Part shown: positions 1 to 7,404 of the stretch, piece by piece | Numbering within the stretch: the first letter of the stretch is position 1 | How the letters are laid out: every line of letters begins with the position of its first letter | Notes under the pieces: model-generated | What the model saw: only the letters and a program-made list of their open reading frames with translations | Told to the model about the DNA's origin: nothing | Database searches by the model: none | Position numbers and translations under genes: made by a program | Assembly (NCBI GenBank): GCA_002084865.1 | Contig: NBMG01000033.1 | Coordinates: forward strand, 1-11,405 | Reading direction: 5' to 3' | Source of the DNA: Candidatus Atribacteria bacterium 4572_76 | Lineage (GTDB): Bacteria > Atribacterota > Phoenicimicrobiia > Phoenicimicrobiales > Phoenicimicrobiaceae | Length of the DNA stretch: 11,405 bases

Positions 1-197
1 TAGAAGCAGCTTCCTTAGGATTGGGGTCCTGCTGGATAGGAGCCTTCTACCAGGATCAGGTTAAAGAAATCTTAGGAGTTCCCGAAGGCGTGCGTGTAGT
101 TAATTTATTAACTTTAGGTTATCCTGAAAAATTAGGTCTTAAAACCAGAAGAAAGCCTTTATCAGAAATTGTTTGTTATGATAAATATTTTTCATAG
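1..197 (+). CDS. Nitroreductase family protein, C-terminal part (5' end outside window)
   Basis: The open frame begins at base 3 and gives 64 residues before TAG at 195-197. It reads EAASLGLGSCWIGAF at the start, then a GVPEG segment, LLTLGYP, and RRKPLSEIV near the end. This is the classic C-terminal half of the FMN-dependent nitroreductase fold: a helix with a GLGSCW core, then the LGYP strand, then an R-x-P-L-x-E-I-V tail. Family members reduce nitro compounds, quinones or related substrates with NAD(P)H in the cytoplasm, and the substrate here cannot be told. A hairpin about 115 bases downstream and a separate promoter for the next gene suggest it is not part of the catabolic operon that follows. 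The N-terminal FMN-binding region is not visible. Confidence 0.85.
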   Translation, partial: EAASLGLGSCWIGAFYQDQVKEILGVPEGVRVVNLLTLGYPEKLGLKTRRKPLSEIVCYDKYFS

Positions 198-479
198 AAT
201 TGTTATTATATTTTGTAGCGGCATGGCGTAGCCGTGATAAAGTTGTTAGTTAATCGGTTTTCGTTTTTAGATAGAAAAAATATTTTTTACTTTTTGTGTT
301 GTTTATCGTACAAGGGGTCGGATTTATACGACCCCTAATTATTTAGCAATATTTCTAAATTCATGTTTTCATAAATACAACTCCTCCCTTTTTAGATTCT
401 TAAAGGATGATTCAGAAAAGGTGTCCCAATAAGGATTTCCTTTATTTTATCTTTAAAAACAATAAACACACAATAATAC
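198..479. other. Non-coding AT-rich spacer between nitroreductase and regulator gene
   Basis: No convincing gene is visible. The stretch holds a small hairpin at 222-236 (CATGGC, loop GTA, GCCGTG, with one T-G pair), located in a locally GC-rich patch of otherwise AT-rich DNA. The stronger hairpin at 313-336 is listed separately. The remainder, about 340-479, is AT-rich with no recognised RNA gene. Confidence 0.5.
313..336 (+). terminator. Possible terminator hairpin
   Basis: AGGGGTCG at 313-320 pairs perfectly with CGACCCCT at 329-336 across an 8-base loop. The stem is GC-rich in an AT-rich spacer downstream of the nitroreductase. The trailing sequence is AATTATTTA rather than a clean T run, so it is a weak intrinsic terminator candidate or an mRNA 3'-end stabiliser. 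Confidence 0.5.
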
Positions 480-508
480 TTGACAAAGTAATATAATTAT
501 AATACTAT
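480..508 (+). promoter_or_regulatory. Sigma-70-type promoter for the GntR regulator gene
   Basis: A perfect -35 box, TTGACA, lies at 480-485. A 17-base spacer separates it from TACTAT at 503-508, which matches the -10 consensus at four of six bases including the key TA...T. Transcription would start near 514-516, about 40 bases ahead of the regulator start codon and just upstream of the palindrome at 522-534. Confidence 0.55.
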
Positions 509-521
509 TTTTATAGTAAAA

Positions 522-538
522 ATACCAATGGTATACAA
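522..538 (+). promoter_or_regulatory. Candidate GntR operator (autoregulatory palindrome)
   Basis: ATACCA at 522-527, one central base, and TGGTAT at 529-534 form a perfect inverted repeat. It overlaps a second small palindrome, GTATAC at 531-536, inside TGGTATACAA. FCD-subfamily GntR proteins typically bind short palindromes of the TGGTATACCA or TTGTATACAA sort. The site sits just downstream of the predicted transcription start of the gntR gene, which suits negative autoregulation. The same half-site, TTGGTAT, recurs once at 1285-1291 ahead of the aldolase gene without a clear partner. Binding by the neighbouring regulator is inferred. Confidence 0.45.
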
Positions 539-556
539 AAATGGTGATAATATAAA

Positions 557-1195
557 ATGAAAAATACCGTCTATAAAGAATTAAAAACAAAAATAATGTC
601 CGGAAAGCTATTACCCGGAAGTAGTTTAGTTGAACGTGAGATTAGTGATGAATACAGCATAAGTAGAACACCTGTAAGAGAAATTTTATGGCGATTAGCT
701 TCTGATGGTTTACTTGAACAAGAGCCTTCAAAAGGATACATAGTAAGGAAGGTATCATTAGAGGAAATATTTAATATATTTCAAAGCAGAGAGGGCATAG
801 AAGGTATAGCTGCAAGATTGGCTTGTCTAAAAGGTGATGCAAAATTTTTTTCAAAAATAAATGAAATAGGAAAAAAAATTAAAGAAGTTGATATTGAAAA
901 AAATACTCAGGAAGGCGTCTTTTTTGGAAGAAAGTTACATGATGTAATTATCTATACAGCAAGTAACCCTTTTTTATCACAATTCTATAATAAATTAAGA
1001 AATCTTTCATCTTTAACAAGAAATATTACGCAACGTTCAATTTTGATTGAAAAAAAATCCCAAGAATCACATTTAACAATTATCAATGCCCTTGAGGAAA
1101 GGGATGAAGAAAAAAGCGAGTACTGTATGCGTGAGCATCTAAGGACTACTTGCAGGTTGATGGCTGATTATTTCTACCCAAATCTTTTTAAATAA
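557..1195 (+). CDS. GntR family transcriptional regulator, FCD subfamily
   Basis: This 212-residue protein has an N-terminal winged helix-turn-helix at about residues 3-63. It includes the hallmarks L-x-P-G near 18-21, L-V-E-R-E-I-S, the recognition segment ISRTPVRE (35-42), L-x-x-D-G-L-L, and the wing segment with SKGYIV. The C-terminal all-helical FCD ligand domain covers about 70-205. It shows the R-x-x-I-E motif near 78-82, L-H128 in the first metal-site helix, S-H172 and E-H194. The Asp normally four residues before the first His is Gly124 here, so one metal ligand appears lost. FCD regulators usually sense small carboxylates, often the substrate of the adjacent pathway. Here it heads an aldolase/TRAP cluster, so it is probably the local repressor. 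The start is supported by GGTGAT at 543-548. No terminator is obvious after it. Confidence 0.9.
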   Translation: MKNTVYKELKTKIMSGKLLPGSSLVEREISDEYSISRTPVREILWRLASDGLLEQEPSKGYIVRKVSLEEIFNIFQSREGIEGIAARLACLKGDAKFFSKINEIGKKIKEVDIEKNTQEGVFFGRKLHDVIIYTASNPFLSQFYNKLRNLSSLTRNITQRSILIEKKSQESHLTIINALEERDEEKSEYCMREHLRTTCRLMADYFYPNLFK

Positions 1196-1441
1196 ATAAA
1201 ATAATAAAGATTATACAATATTATTATTGGCTATTAAGATGATATATCGTGAAGCATATAATTCTCTAGTAAAAATATTAATTATTGGTATGAGAAAACA
1301 TGAGTATTTAAACTACATATTGAGATATTTAATGCCATTAAAATAAAGATAGGAAAAACGCCCTCAAAGGAATGTATTGTCATTTAACTAATATGGAAAA
1401 GGATTTGCTGTAGGAATAAATTTAAACAAGGAGATCCGAAA

Positions 1442-2326
1442 ATGGTATTTAAACCAAAAGGAGTTATTCCCGCTATGGTTACTCCCATTGATGAAAAAGG
1501 AGAAGTAAACGAAGTTGTGTTAAGAAAACTTGTCGATTATCTAATGGAAGGTGGAGTTCATGGTCTGTTCCCCGTAGGAAGTCAAGGAGAATTTTATGCA
1601 CTGGAAAAGGAGGAAAAGAAAAAAATTATAGAGATTGTTTTAGATCAAGCAAAAGGAAAAATCCCGATATACGCAGGGACAGGAGCTATTACTACTAAGG
1701 AAACTATCGCCTTAACTAAAATGGCCGAGGATATAGGTGCAGATGCTGTATCAATAATTACTCCCTTTTTTATCTCTCCTTCTCAGGACGAACTTTATGA
1801 TCACTATCTTTCTATTGCTGGGTCCACTCGCTTACCCGTGCTCCTTTACAATAACCCAGGGAGAACCGGTGTTAATTTTTCAGCCGATTTAGTAGCCCGT
1901 CTTTCAAAAGTTGATAATATAGTTGGGATCAAAGATAGTAGTGGAGACATAACTCTAATTGCAGAGTATATTAGAAAGACAGATGATGACTTTTCTGTTT
2001 TAGCCGGAAGAGATACTCTGATTTATGGAACACTTTTATATGGGGGTAAGGGAGCAATTGCAGCTACAGCAAATGTAGCTCCAAAGTTAGTTTCAGAGAT
2101 TTACGAAGCCTATATAAGAGGAGATATGAATAGAGCTAAGCAAGCTCAAGCTAAATTAGCTCCCTTAAGATCAGCTTTCAGCTTAGGGAGTTTTCCTGTG
2201 GTAATAAAGGAAGCTTTAAAGTTAATTGGTATAGATGTTGGAGAGGCAAAAGCTCCTATTAGCCCACTATCAAAGGATAAAAAAGAAATATTGAAGAATA
2301 TACTTAAGGAGATCAACGTTCTGTAA
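1442..2326 (+). CDS. DapA/NanA-superfamily aldolase or lyase (class I, Schiff base)
   Basis: The 294-residue length matches the dihydrodipicolinate synthase / N-acetylneuraminate lyase family of (beta/alpha)8 barrels. The Schiff-base lysine is K164 in GIKDSSGD. The catalytic tyrosine is Y136 in YNNPGRTG, followed by R141. The pyruvate-binding segment is GSQGE at 46-50. Two residues of the lysine-pathway enzyme are changed: its second Thr (GTTGE) is Gln48, and the Tyr of its TPYYN proton relay falls in TPFF (F109-F110). True DapA activity is therefore unlikely. A pyruvate-dependent aldolase or dehydratase acting on a sugar acid or keto acid fits better, and its position behind a GntR/FCD gene and ahead of TRAP genes agrees. 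AAGGAGAT at 1428-1435 supports the start. It is first of a co-directional run, with 44 bases to the next gene. The substrate is unknown. Confidence 0.85.
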   Translation: MVFKPKGVIPAMVTPIDEKGEVNEVVLRKLVDYLMEGGVHGLFPVGSQGEFYALEKEEKKKIIEIVLDQAKGKIPIYAGTGAITTKETIALTKMAEDIGADAVSIITPFFISPSQDELYDHYLSIAGSTRLPVLLYNNPGRTGVNFSADLVARLSKVDNIVGIKDSSGDITLIAEYIRKTDDDFSVLAGRDTLIYGTLLYGGKGAIAATANVAPKLVSEIYEAYIRGDMNRAKQAQAKLAPLRSAFSLGSFPVVIKEALKLIGIDVGEAKAPISPLSKDKKEILKNILKEINVL

Positions 2327-2370
2327 CTACTTTTTTAAAACCAAAAAATTATTTATTAAGGAGAGAAGTA

Positions 2371-3849
2371 ATGCAAAAACCAAAAAAAGTTGTAATGATT
2401 GGTTTAGATGGTTTTAATCCAGATTTAGTATATCAATGGAAGGACGAACTTCCTAATTTAAGTAAGTTAATGGAAGAGGGAATTTATGGGAAAATAAAAA
2501 GTACTGTCCCTCCCATTACACCCCAGGCTTGGACTTGTGTCCTTACCGGTAAAAACCCCGGTCATTTCGGCTATTGGGACTTTACTTACAGAGACGACTA
2601 CTCTTATGGACAGCCTGAACTTGTAAACTCAAAGGTAAGGGATGAAAGGGTGGATACAGTTTACAAAATTCTGTCAGGCTATAACAAAAAAGTAGCAATA
2701 ATTAATGTTCCGGTTACTTATCCTCCTCCAGAGATTCCAGGTGGGTACAGTATTTCTTCTTTTATGACCCCCAGTTTAAATAAACAGTTTACCCATCCTG
2801 CTTCATTGAAGAAAGAAATTGAAAAAATAATAGGTCAGTATATTATTGATGCCTCTACCTCTGATATGAATTTTCGACAAATGGATAAGGAAGTGGTGTT
2901 GAAACGAATTTATGATATGGATAAACAACGATTTGAGCTAATAATGCATTTCATAAAGGAAAGGAAATGTGATTTTGTGTTTACCGTGATCATGGGCACT
3001 GATAGAATGCCGCATCTATTTTACCGCTACTTTGATAAAAACCACAGAAGATATTCTTCCCATCCTAAGTATAAAAATGCATTAAAAAACCATTATAAAT
3101 TTTGCGATGAGAATATAGGAAAAATTTTAAATTTAGTGGGTGAGGATACAGCGGTGATAGTGACAAGCGATCATAGTGTTCAGAGGCTGGATGGGAGGAT
3201 TAATTTAAATGAATGGCTGATTAAGGAAGGCTATATGAAACTTAGAAAAAGACCTGAGAGGTTAACCTCTTTAATGCAGACAGATATTGACTGGTCTCAA
3301 ACAAAAGCCTGGGCTACAGGTTTTACCGGTCAGCTTTACCTTAACCTAAAAGGAAGAGAGTCTCAAGGGATAGTTGATTCCCAAGATTACGAAAGACTTT
3401 TAGACGAGCTAACTGATAAATTGAAAGCCATAACAGATGAAAAGGGGGAGAGGTTAGACACCAAAGTATACAAAAGAAAAGACATCCATTCAGGTGAATA
3501 TGCAAGATTTGGTCCTGATCTTTTTGTTTACTTTGATAACTGCCACTGGAACATAAGCGAACTTATAGGTTACGACTCAATTTACTCTTATGATACTCCT
3601 AAAGGTCCTGATGATGGTGGTCATGGTCCTTTTGGTTTTTTTGCAATGGCAGGAAAAGGAGTTCCTAGAAAAGGTAAAATATCCGATGCGGATCTTTTAG
3701 ATATAGCACCTACAGTATTACATTTATTTGGAGTACCTATACCTCAGGATATGGAAGGGAAAGTATTAACTAAAAAAGAGAAGGTATACTCGAAAGAAGA
3801 TGAAGATGAAATCAGAGAAAGACTATCCCGATTAGGTTATCTTGGTTAA
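2371..3849 (+). CDS. Alkaline-phosphatase-superfamily hydrolase (phosphodiesterase / nucleotide pyrophosphatase type)
   Basis: This 492-residue protein carries every expected two-metal residue of the PF01663-type phosphodiesterase branch. Asp13 lies in IGLDGFNPD and the likely nucleophile Thr50 in PPITPQAWT, followed by LTGKNPG. Asp211 and His215 lie in GTDRMPH, Asp267-His268 in TSDHS, and His418 in DDGGHGP. The middle segment, about 85-200, is the usual cap. The C-terminus has D-I-A-P-T-V-L-x-L-F-G-x-P and D-M-E-G, typical of the superfamily end. There is no signal peptide or membrane segment, so it should be cytoplasmic, unlike most secreted phosphatases of the superfamily. Known members cleave phosphomono- or diesters, and some cleave sulfate esters or phosphonates. 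AAGGAGA at 2358-2364 sets the start. It sits between the aldolase and the propeller gene in one apparent transcript. The substrate is not identifiable. Confidence 0.85.
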   Translation: MQKPKKVVMIGLDGFNPDLVYQWKDELPNLSKLMEEGIYGKIKSTVPPITPQAWTCVLTGKNPGHFGYWDFTYRDDYSYGQPELVNSKVRDERVDTVYKILSGYNKKVAIINVPVTYPPPEIPGGYSISSFMTPSLNKQFTHPASLKKEIEKIIGQYIIDASTSDMNFRQMDKEVVLKRIYDMDKQRFELIMHFIKERKCDFVFTVIMGTDRMPHLFYRYFDKNHRRYSSHPKYKNALKNHYKFCDENIGKILNLVGEDTAVIVTSDHSVQRLDGRINLNEWLIKEGYMKLRKRPERLTSLMQTDIDWSQTKAWATGFTGQLYLNLKGRESQGIVDSQDYERLLDELTDKLKAITDEKGERLDTKVYKRKDIHSGEYARFGPDLFVYFDNCHWNISELIGYDSIYSYDTPKGPDDGGHGPFGFFAMAGKGVPRKGKISDADLLDIAPTVLHLFGVPIPQDMEGKVLTKKEKVYSKEDEDEIRERLSRLGYLG

Positions 3850-3909
3850 TTATCTTCCAAAAATAGTAAATACCAGATCAAGACTTTAATAATTGAGAGG
3901 AAAGTACAG

Positions 3910-5259
3910 ATGAAAAAAGAAATACCTACAACTTATTCACCCCCTGGAATGCTTGATTGGCCTTGTGGCGTCGAAAGGTTATCTAATGGCAATACTCTTA
4001 TTACCGATGCCGGTTACTGGTCAGGATTTGGCAGTGAGATCTTAGAAGTTGACCTTATCGGTAGGATAGTATGGCGCTACTCAAATGGCTTGGTTTTTGC
4101 CCACAGTTCTAAATTATTAAAAAATGGCAACATCTTAGTTAGTGATACTTGGAATAATAGAATCTTAGAGATAGATAGAAAGGGCAATATAATATGGAGT
4201 TCGGAAAAGTGGGGCGAAGGAAGTGGTATGTTAAGTGATGGCTCGCATCTTCGTTATCCAAATGATGCAGAGGAAACGGAAAGAGGAGCAATCCTTATTT
4301 CTGATAGAAATAACGATAGAATAATAGAAGTTGATAAAAAGGGAAACATTATCTGGAAATATACTAAACTCAAGCATTGTCATGATGCAGACAGGCTGAG
4401 CAATGGAAACACAATTGTGGCAAGTTCTGATCAAAATAAGGTTATAGAAATTAATCCTCAAGGAGATATAGTGTGGTCATATGGAGATGGGTCTTTAAAG
4501 ATGCTTAATTGGCCAAGAGATGCAGACAGGCTTCAAAATGGAAATACGCTAATAACTGATTCAAAAAACAATCGCATAATTGAGGTGAATAATAACGGTG
4601 AAATTATCTGGTCTTTTTATTTGGGTTATTTTGGGATGCCTTATGAAGCAGATAGATTGCCTAACGGAAACACGCTGATCTCTATCCAACAGCGCAGACA
4701 GGTAATAGAGGTTGATCCTTCAGGTAATATAGTCTGGAGTTTTAGAAACTATTACCAGGGTCATATTAAAGATTGTTTAATAAACGGTGACTTTGAAAGG
4801 GAAGCTTATCCTGATGTTGAGTATCCTGCCGATTGGATCAAATGTACCCTTCTTTCTGAAGGACCGGGGTGTAAATTTTTTTGGGATTCACAGATTCACT
4901 TTAAAGGGACTCATAGTGTAGGTATAGAATATTATGGAACAGGAAGTGTTTGGTTGCAACAAACTGTAAGAGTAACTCCGGGAGGGCTTTATAGATTGGC
5001 CGATGTGGTTAAGACCGCTGAGCTTGATGGATTTGCTCATACTCAAGTAGCATTTTTAGATAGTATGGGTGGGTTTTTTACTTATACTACTTTCCTTCCA
5101 GGAACAAAACCTCGCAAGGGAACAACCGATTGGCAAAAAGATACTCTTGAAGTTAGAGCCCCCAAAGAAGCTACTGCAGCAGATATTAGATGTTTTGTCC
5201 TGGGAAGAGGTAAAACTTGGTTTGATAATATATCTTTTGAGGAATTGCCTTGGGGATAA
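3910..5259 (+). CDS. Six-bladed beta-propeller (arylsulfotransferase-like) fused to a carbohydrate-binding-like domain
   Basis: The 449-residue protein has six repeats, at about 22-57, 67-99, 119-151, 159-191, 205-236 and 247-278. Each follows the pattern R-L-x-N-G-N-T-L-I-x-D ... N-R-I-I-E-V-D-x-x-G-x-I-V-W-S-F. This pattern is typical of arylsulfotransferase-like or NHL/PQQ-like propellers. His and Asp residues recur just before blades (H65, D119, H158-D159, D204), in places that could line the central channel. From about 288 the sequence changes to LINGDFE, then a jelly-roll-like segment ending with TWFDNISFEEL, resembling CBM4/9-type carbohydrate-binding modules. There is no signal peptide, so the protein is predicted to be cytoplasmic. 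It could be a sugar-ester or sulfo-transfer enzyme, a lactonase-like propeller, or a binding protein. The sequence does not decide. GAGAGGAAA just upstream serves as ribosome binding site. Confidence 0.75.
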   Translation: MKKEIPTTYSPPGMLDWPCGVERLSNGNTLITDAGYWSGFGSEILEVDLIGRIVWRYSNGLVFAHSSKLLKNGNILVSDTWNNRILEIDRKGNIIWSSEKWGEGSGMLSDGSHLRYPNDAEETERGAILISDRNNDRIIEVDKKGNIIWKYTKLKHCHDADRLSNGNTIVASSDQNKVIEINPQGDIVWSYGDGSLKMLNWPRDADRLQNGNTLITDSKNNRIIEVNNNGEIIWSFYLGYFGMPYEADRLPNGNTLISIQQRRQVIEVDPSGNIVWSFRNYYQGHIKDCLINGDFEREAYPDVEYPADWIKCTLLSEGPGCKFFWDSQIHFKGTHSVGIEYYGTGSVWLQQTVRVTPGGLYRLADVVKTAELDGFAHTQVAFLDSMGGFFTYTTFLPGTKPRKGTTDWQKDTLEVRAPKEATAADIRCFVLGRGKTWFDNISFEELPWG

Positions 5260-5334
5260 AGAATTACCTGATCGGTTTTTTATAGTAAGTAAGCGATGAT
5301 AATTTCATAAAAAGACATCAATAAGGAGGTAAAA

Positions 5335-6072
5335 ATGGTAAGTATAATATGGTTGGGACACGCAGCTTTTAAAATTGTTACTGATAAAGGCAAATACATC
5401 TATCTTGATACTTGGCTTAACAGAAATCCTGTATCATCAATAAAGACAAAAGATATTAAAAAGGCTGATATTGTATGCGTAACCCATGGCCATAACGACC
5501 ATATAGGGGATGCCATTGAAATTGTAAAGACTACTGGCGCAAAACTTGTATGTTCACCAGAGATAGGCCATTATGCTGATAGTAAAGGCCTAAAGTATAA
5601 TGAAGCCTCTTGTACTTTGAATATAGGTGGTTCAGCAAGGATAGATGGGATTACCATTCATATGACCTTTGCAGCACATCTTACTGAACTTTACGGTGAG
5701 GAGTGGTTAAGTGAAGGAAAAATGTTGCCGGGAGCAGGCTCAGCAGGATATGTAATAGAAACGGAGAATGGTGTAAGGATTTATTTTGCTGGGGATACCG
5801 GTTTGTTTACGGATATGAGAATGATTGGGGAGATCTATAATCCCAATATAGCAATTCTTCCTATTGGCGGAAAGTACAATATGGGACCAAAACTTGCCTC
5901 AATTGCAGTAAAATGGATAAGACCAGAAATTGTCATTCCGATGCACTACAACACTTTTCCTATTATAAAGCAGGATACGAAAGTTTTAGAAGATTACATA
6001 AAGGAGAGTATTCCCGGAGTAAAACTTGTTGTTTTAAAACCCGGTGGGAAGTTTAAATATAGTAATACCTAA
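5335..6072 (+). CDS. UPF0173 / UlaG-like metal-dependent hydrolase, metallo-beta-lactamase fold
   Basis: The 245-residue protein opens with IIWLGHAAFKI and contains the metal motif H51-x-H53-x-D55-H56 (THGHNDHIGDA). Further ligands are His115 (TFAAHL), Asp154 (FAGDTGLF) and His204 (IPMHYNTFP). The order and spacing fit the UPF0173 hydrolases and their relative UlaG, which opens L-ascorbate-6-phosphate lactone. All metal ligands are present, so it should be active in the cytoplasm. In a sugar-acid type cluster a lactonase or ester hydrolase role is attractive, but that is inference. An excellent AAGGAGGT at 5323-5330 fixes the ATG. It follows the propeller gene by 75 bases and ends the first gene group; 314 non-coding bases follow. 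Confidence 0.85.
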   Translation: MVSIIWLGHAAFKIVTDKGKYIYLDTWLNRNPVSSIKTKDIKKADIVCVTHGHNDHIGDAIEIVKTTGAKLVCSPEIGHYADSKGLKYNEASCTLNIGGSARIDGITIHMTFAAHLTELYGEEWLSEGKMLPGAGSAGYVIETENGVRIYFAGDTGLFTDMRMIGEIYNPNIAILPIGGKYNMGPKLASIAVKWIRPEIVIPMHYNTFPIIKQDTKVLEDYIKESIPGVKLVVLKPGGKFKYSNT

Positions 6073-6386
6073 AGAATACACGAGGGGGTATAAAAAAGCA
6101 AAGAAAGTAGAATTTTCGGAGGTTTCACTGAGAATAGTTTTTGGATCAGGTTCATTTTAGTAGTCATAAAGCAGTCTTAAGACTAACTAATATAGATTTT
6201 GGACTTGTAAAAAACCAACTAACGTAGCCCAGAGGATAAGAAGGAAATTCGTGTGAGTAGCAGATTTTCGCCAGTAATTTTTGTGTACAGAAGAGAGAAA
6301 ATTTTAAAAGAAGGGAGTGATGAGATACGTAATAGATATTTAAGATATAAAAGTATAAAATAAAATTAAGATAAGGAGGTATAATA
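6073..6386. other. Non-coding region ahead of the TRAP transporter genes
   Basis: No gene is supported here. The stretch contains a perfect 12-base palindrome, AGTCTTAAGACT, at 6173-6184, which could be an operator. Near the end, after a purine-rich tract, is an AT-rich block resembling a -10 region. No clear -35/-10 pair at standard spacing could be assigned, so whether the transporter has its own promoter is undecided. The region ends in the AAGGAGGT ribosome binding site at 6373-6380. Confidence 0.4.
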
Positions 6387-7264
6387 ATGAGAAGGAGATT
6401 AAGAATCAGGTTAGTATTGGGTTTTTTATGTACAGTGATAATAATTGGATTATTAAGTGGGGGAGTTTTTGCTGGACAAAATGTAGTTACTCTTCGCCTA
6501 GGTCATATTTTTCCCATAACACATCCTATACAGAAGGCTACACTGGCAATGGCTGACTTGGCTTGCTAAGCCGTTTAGAACCAGCGTGGGGGCTTATTGC
6601 TGGACAGTATGTTTTTAAAGACGCAGAGAGCATGTTTAAAGTGTTAAGTGGTCCTATCGGAGAAGAGATAAGAAATAGGCTCATTACCAAACGAAATATC
6701 CGTGTACTTGGTATAGGATATTTAGGTGCAAGACATTTAACTGCCAATAAACCTATATATAGGCCAGAAGACTTGAAAGGGTTAAAAATCCGGATTCCTA
6801 ATATTCCCTTAAGAAAGGCTTCATTTAATGCTTGGAATGCAGCTCCCACTCCTATGGCATTTTCGGAAGTATACTTAGCGCTAAAGCAGGGAGTTGTCGA
6901 TGGACAGGAAAATCCACTTCCACAGATTATTGCTGCTAAATTTTATGAAGTGCAAAAATATTTGATTCTTACTGGACATGCCCTTAACCCGGAGATTTTA
7001 CTTATAAGTGAGAAGAAATTTCAAAGTCTCCCCGAGGAATATCGTAATATTCTCTTAGAAGGGGCCAATGTATTTAAAGAAACCAGCTTCGAGGAATATA
7101 ATACGTTGAAATACGAACTTCTTGAAAAATTGTTGGATGAAGGGATGATAGTTATGAAACCGGATATTGAAGCATTTCGGGAAGCTGTAAAAGATGTACC
7201 TTATCAGTTCGAAGAAGAATGGGGAGAAGGCCTCTACGAAAAAGTTCTTAAAGCACAGGAATAA
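6387..7264 (+). pseudogene. dctP: TRAP transporter solute-binding protein (DctP type), internally deleted and frameshifted
   Basis: Frame one (6387-6569) gives 60 residues: a signal peptide of about 29 residues ending VFA, then the mature start VVTLRLGHIFPITHP and ...MADLAC before TAA. A second frame, readable from about 6563 to 7264, resumes with LSRLEPAWGLIAGQYVF. It continues through the DctP hallmarks LKGLKIRIP (with the substrate carboxylate-binding Arg), PTPMAFSEVYLALKQGVVDGQENP, FYEVQKYL, LISEKKFQSLP, and a normal C-terminus. The conserved stretch that normally joins these parts is missing: a lysine-rich helix end, then an F-P-x-x-Q-L-G type loop and a helix with G-x-x-D-M. The locus is 878 bases against about 1,000-1,020 usual, so roughly 136-142 bases are gone, and the frame requires 1 mod 3. 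Either a recent inactivating deletion or an assembly error would explain this. The start and AAGGAGGT site are intact. Confidence 0.85.
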
Positions 7265-7285
7265 AAATATCTTGTAAACAGGATG

Positions 7286-7326
7286 ATTCATTGGGAGGGG
7301 ATATTAGTAATCTTCTCCCAATGAAT
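7286..7326 (+). terminator. Long intergenic hairpin between dctP and dctQ
   Basis: The 17-base arms at 7286-7302 and 7310-7326 pair throughout, with only two G-U pairs, around a 7-base loop. The stem opens ATTCATTGGGAG and closes CTCCCAATGAAT. It starts 21 bases after the dctP stop. The following TTTAG is too short a T run for a strong terminator. Such hairpins after binding-protein genes commonly protect the upstream message or attenuate read-through, giving more binding protein than membrane subunits. That role is inferred here. Confidence 0.7.
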
Positions 7327-7404
7327 TTAGGTGTGTTTATATAATAAGATCTATCTTATTTTGTGTACCTTAAAGATTGGAATAGATGGAAAAGGGATAA
7401 ATAA

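Noticed and set aside
222..236. Small hairpin CATGGC-GTA-GCCGTG as the nitroreductase terminator
   Set aside because: It is short, contains a T-G pair and has no T tract. The hairpin at 313-336 is the better candidate.
480..503. TTGACA paired with TATAAT at 498-503 as the promoter
   Set aside because: The spacer would be only 12 bases. TACTAT at 503-508 gives the standard 17.
4231..4461. Minus-strand open frame within the propeller gene
   Set aside because: It is antisense to conserved blade repeats and has no family features.
5069..5299. 76-codon + strand open frame overlapping the end of the propeller gene
   Set aside because: It lies almost wholly inside the well-supported propeller/CBM gene in another frame, has no recognisable domain, and the real frame has clear repeats and a proper stop.
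6555..6575. Programmed ribosomal frameshift joining the two dctP frames
   Set aside because: There is no slippery heptamer or stimulatory structure evident. A frameshift would not restore the missing conserved segment of about 45 residues.
6538..6849. Minus-strand open frame across the dctP break
   Set aside because: The + strand in the same region encodes conserved DctP motifs, so this frame is a shadow.
7055..7291. Minus-strand open frame within the 3' part of dctP
   Set aside because: It is antisense to the conserved DctP C-terminus and runs into the hairpin.
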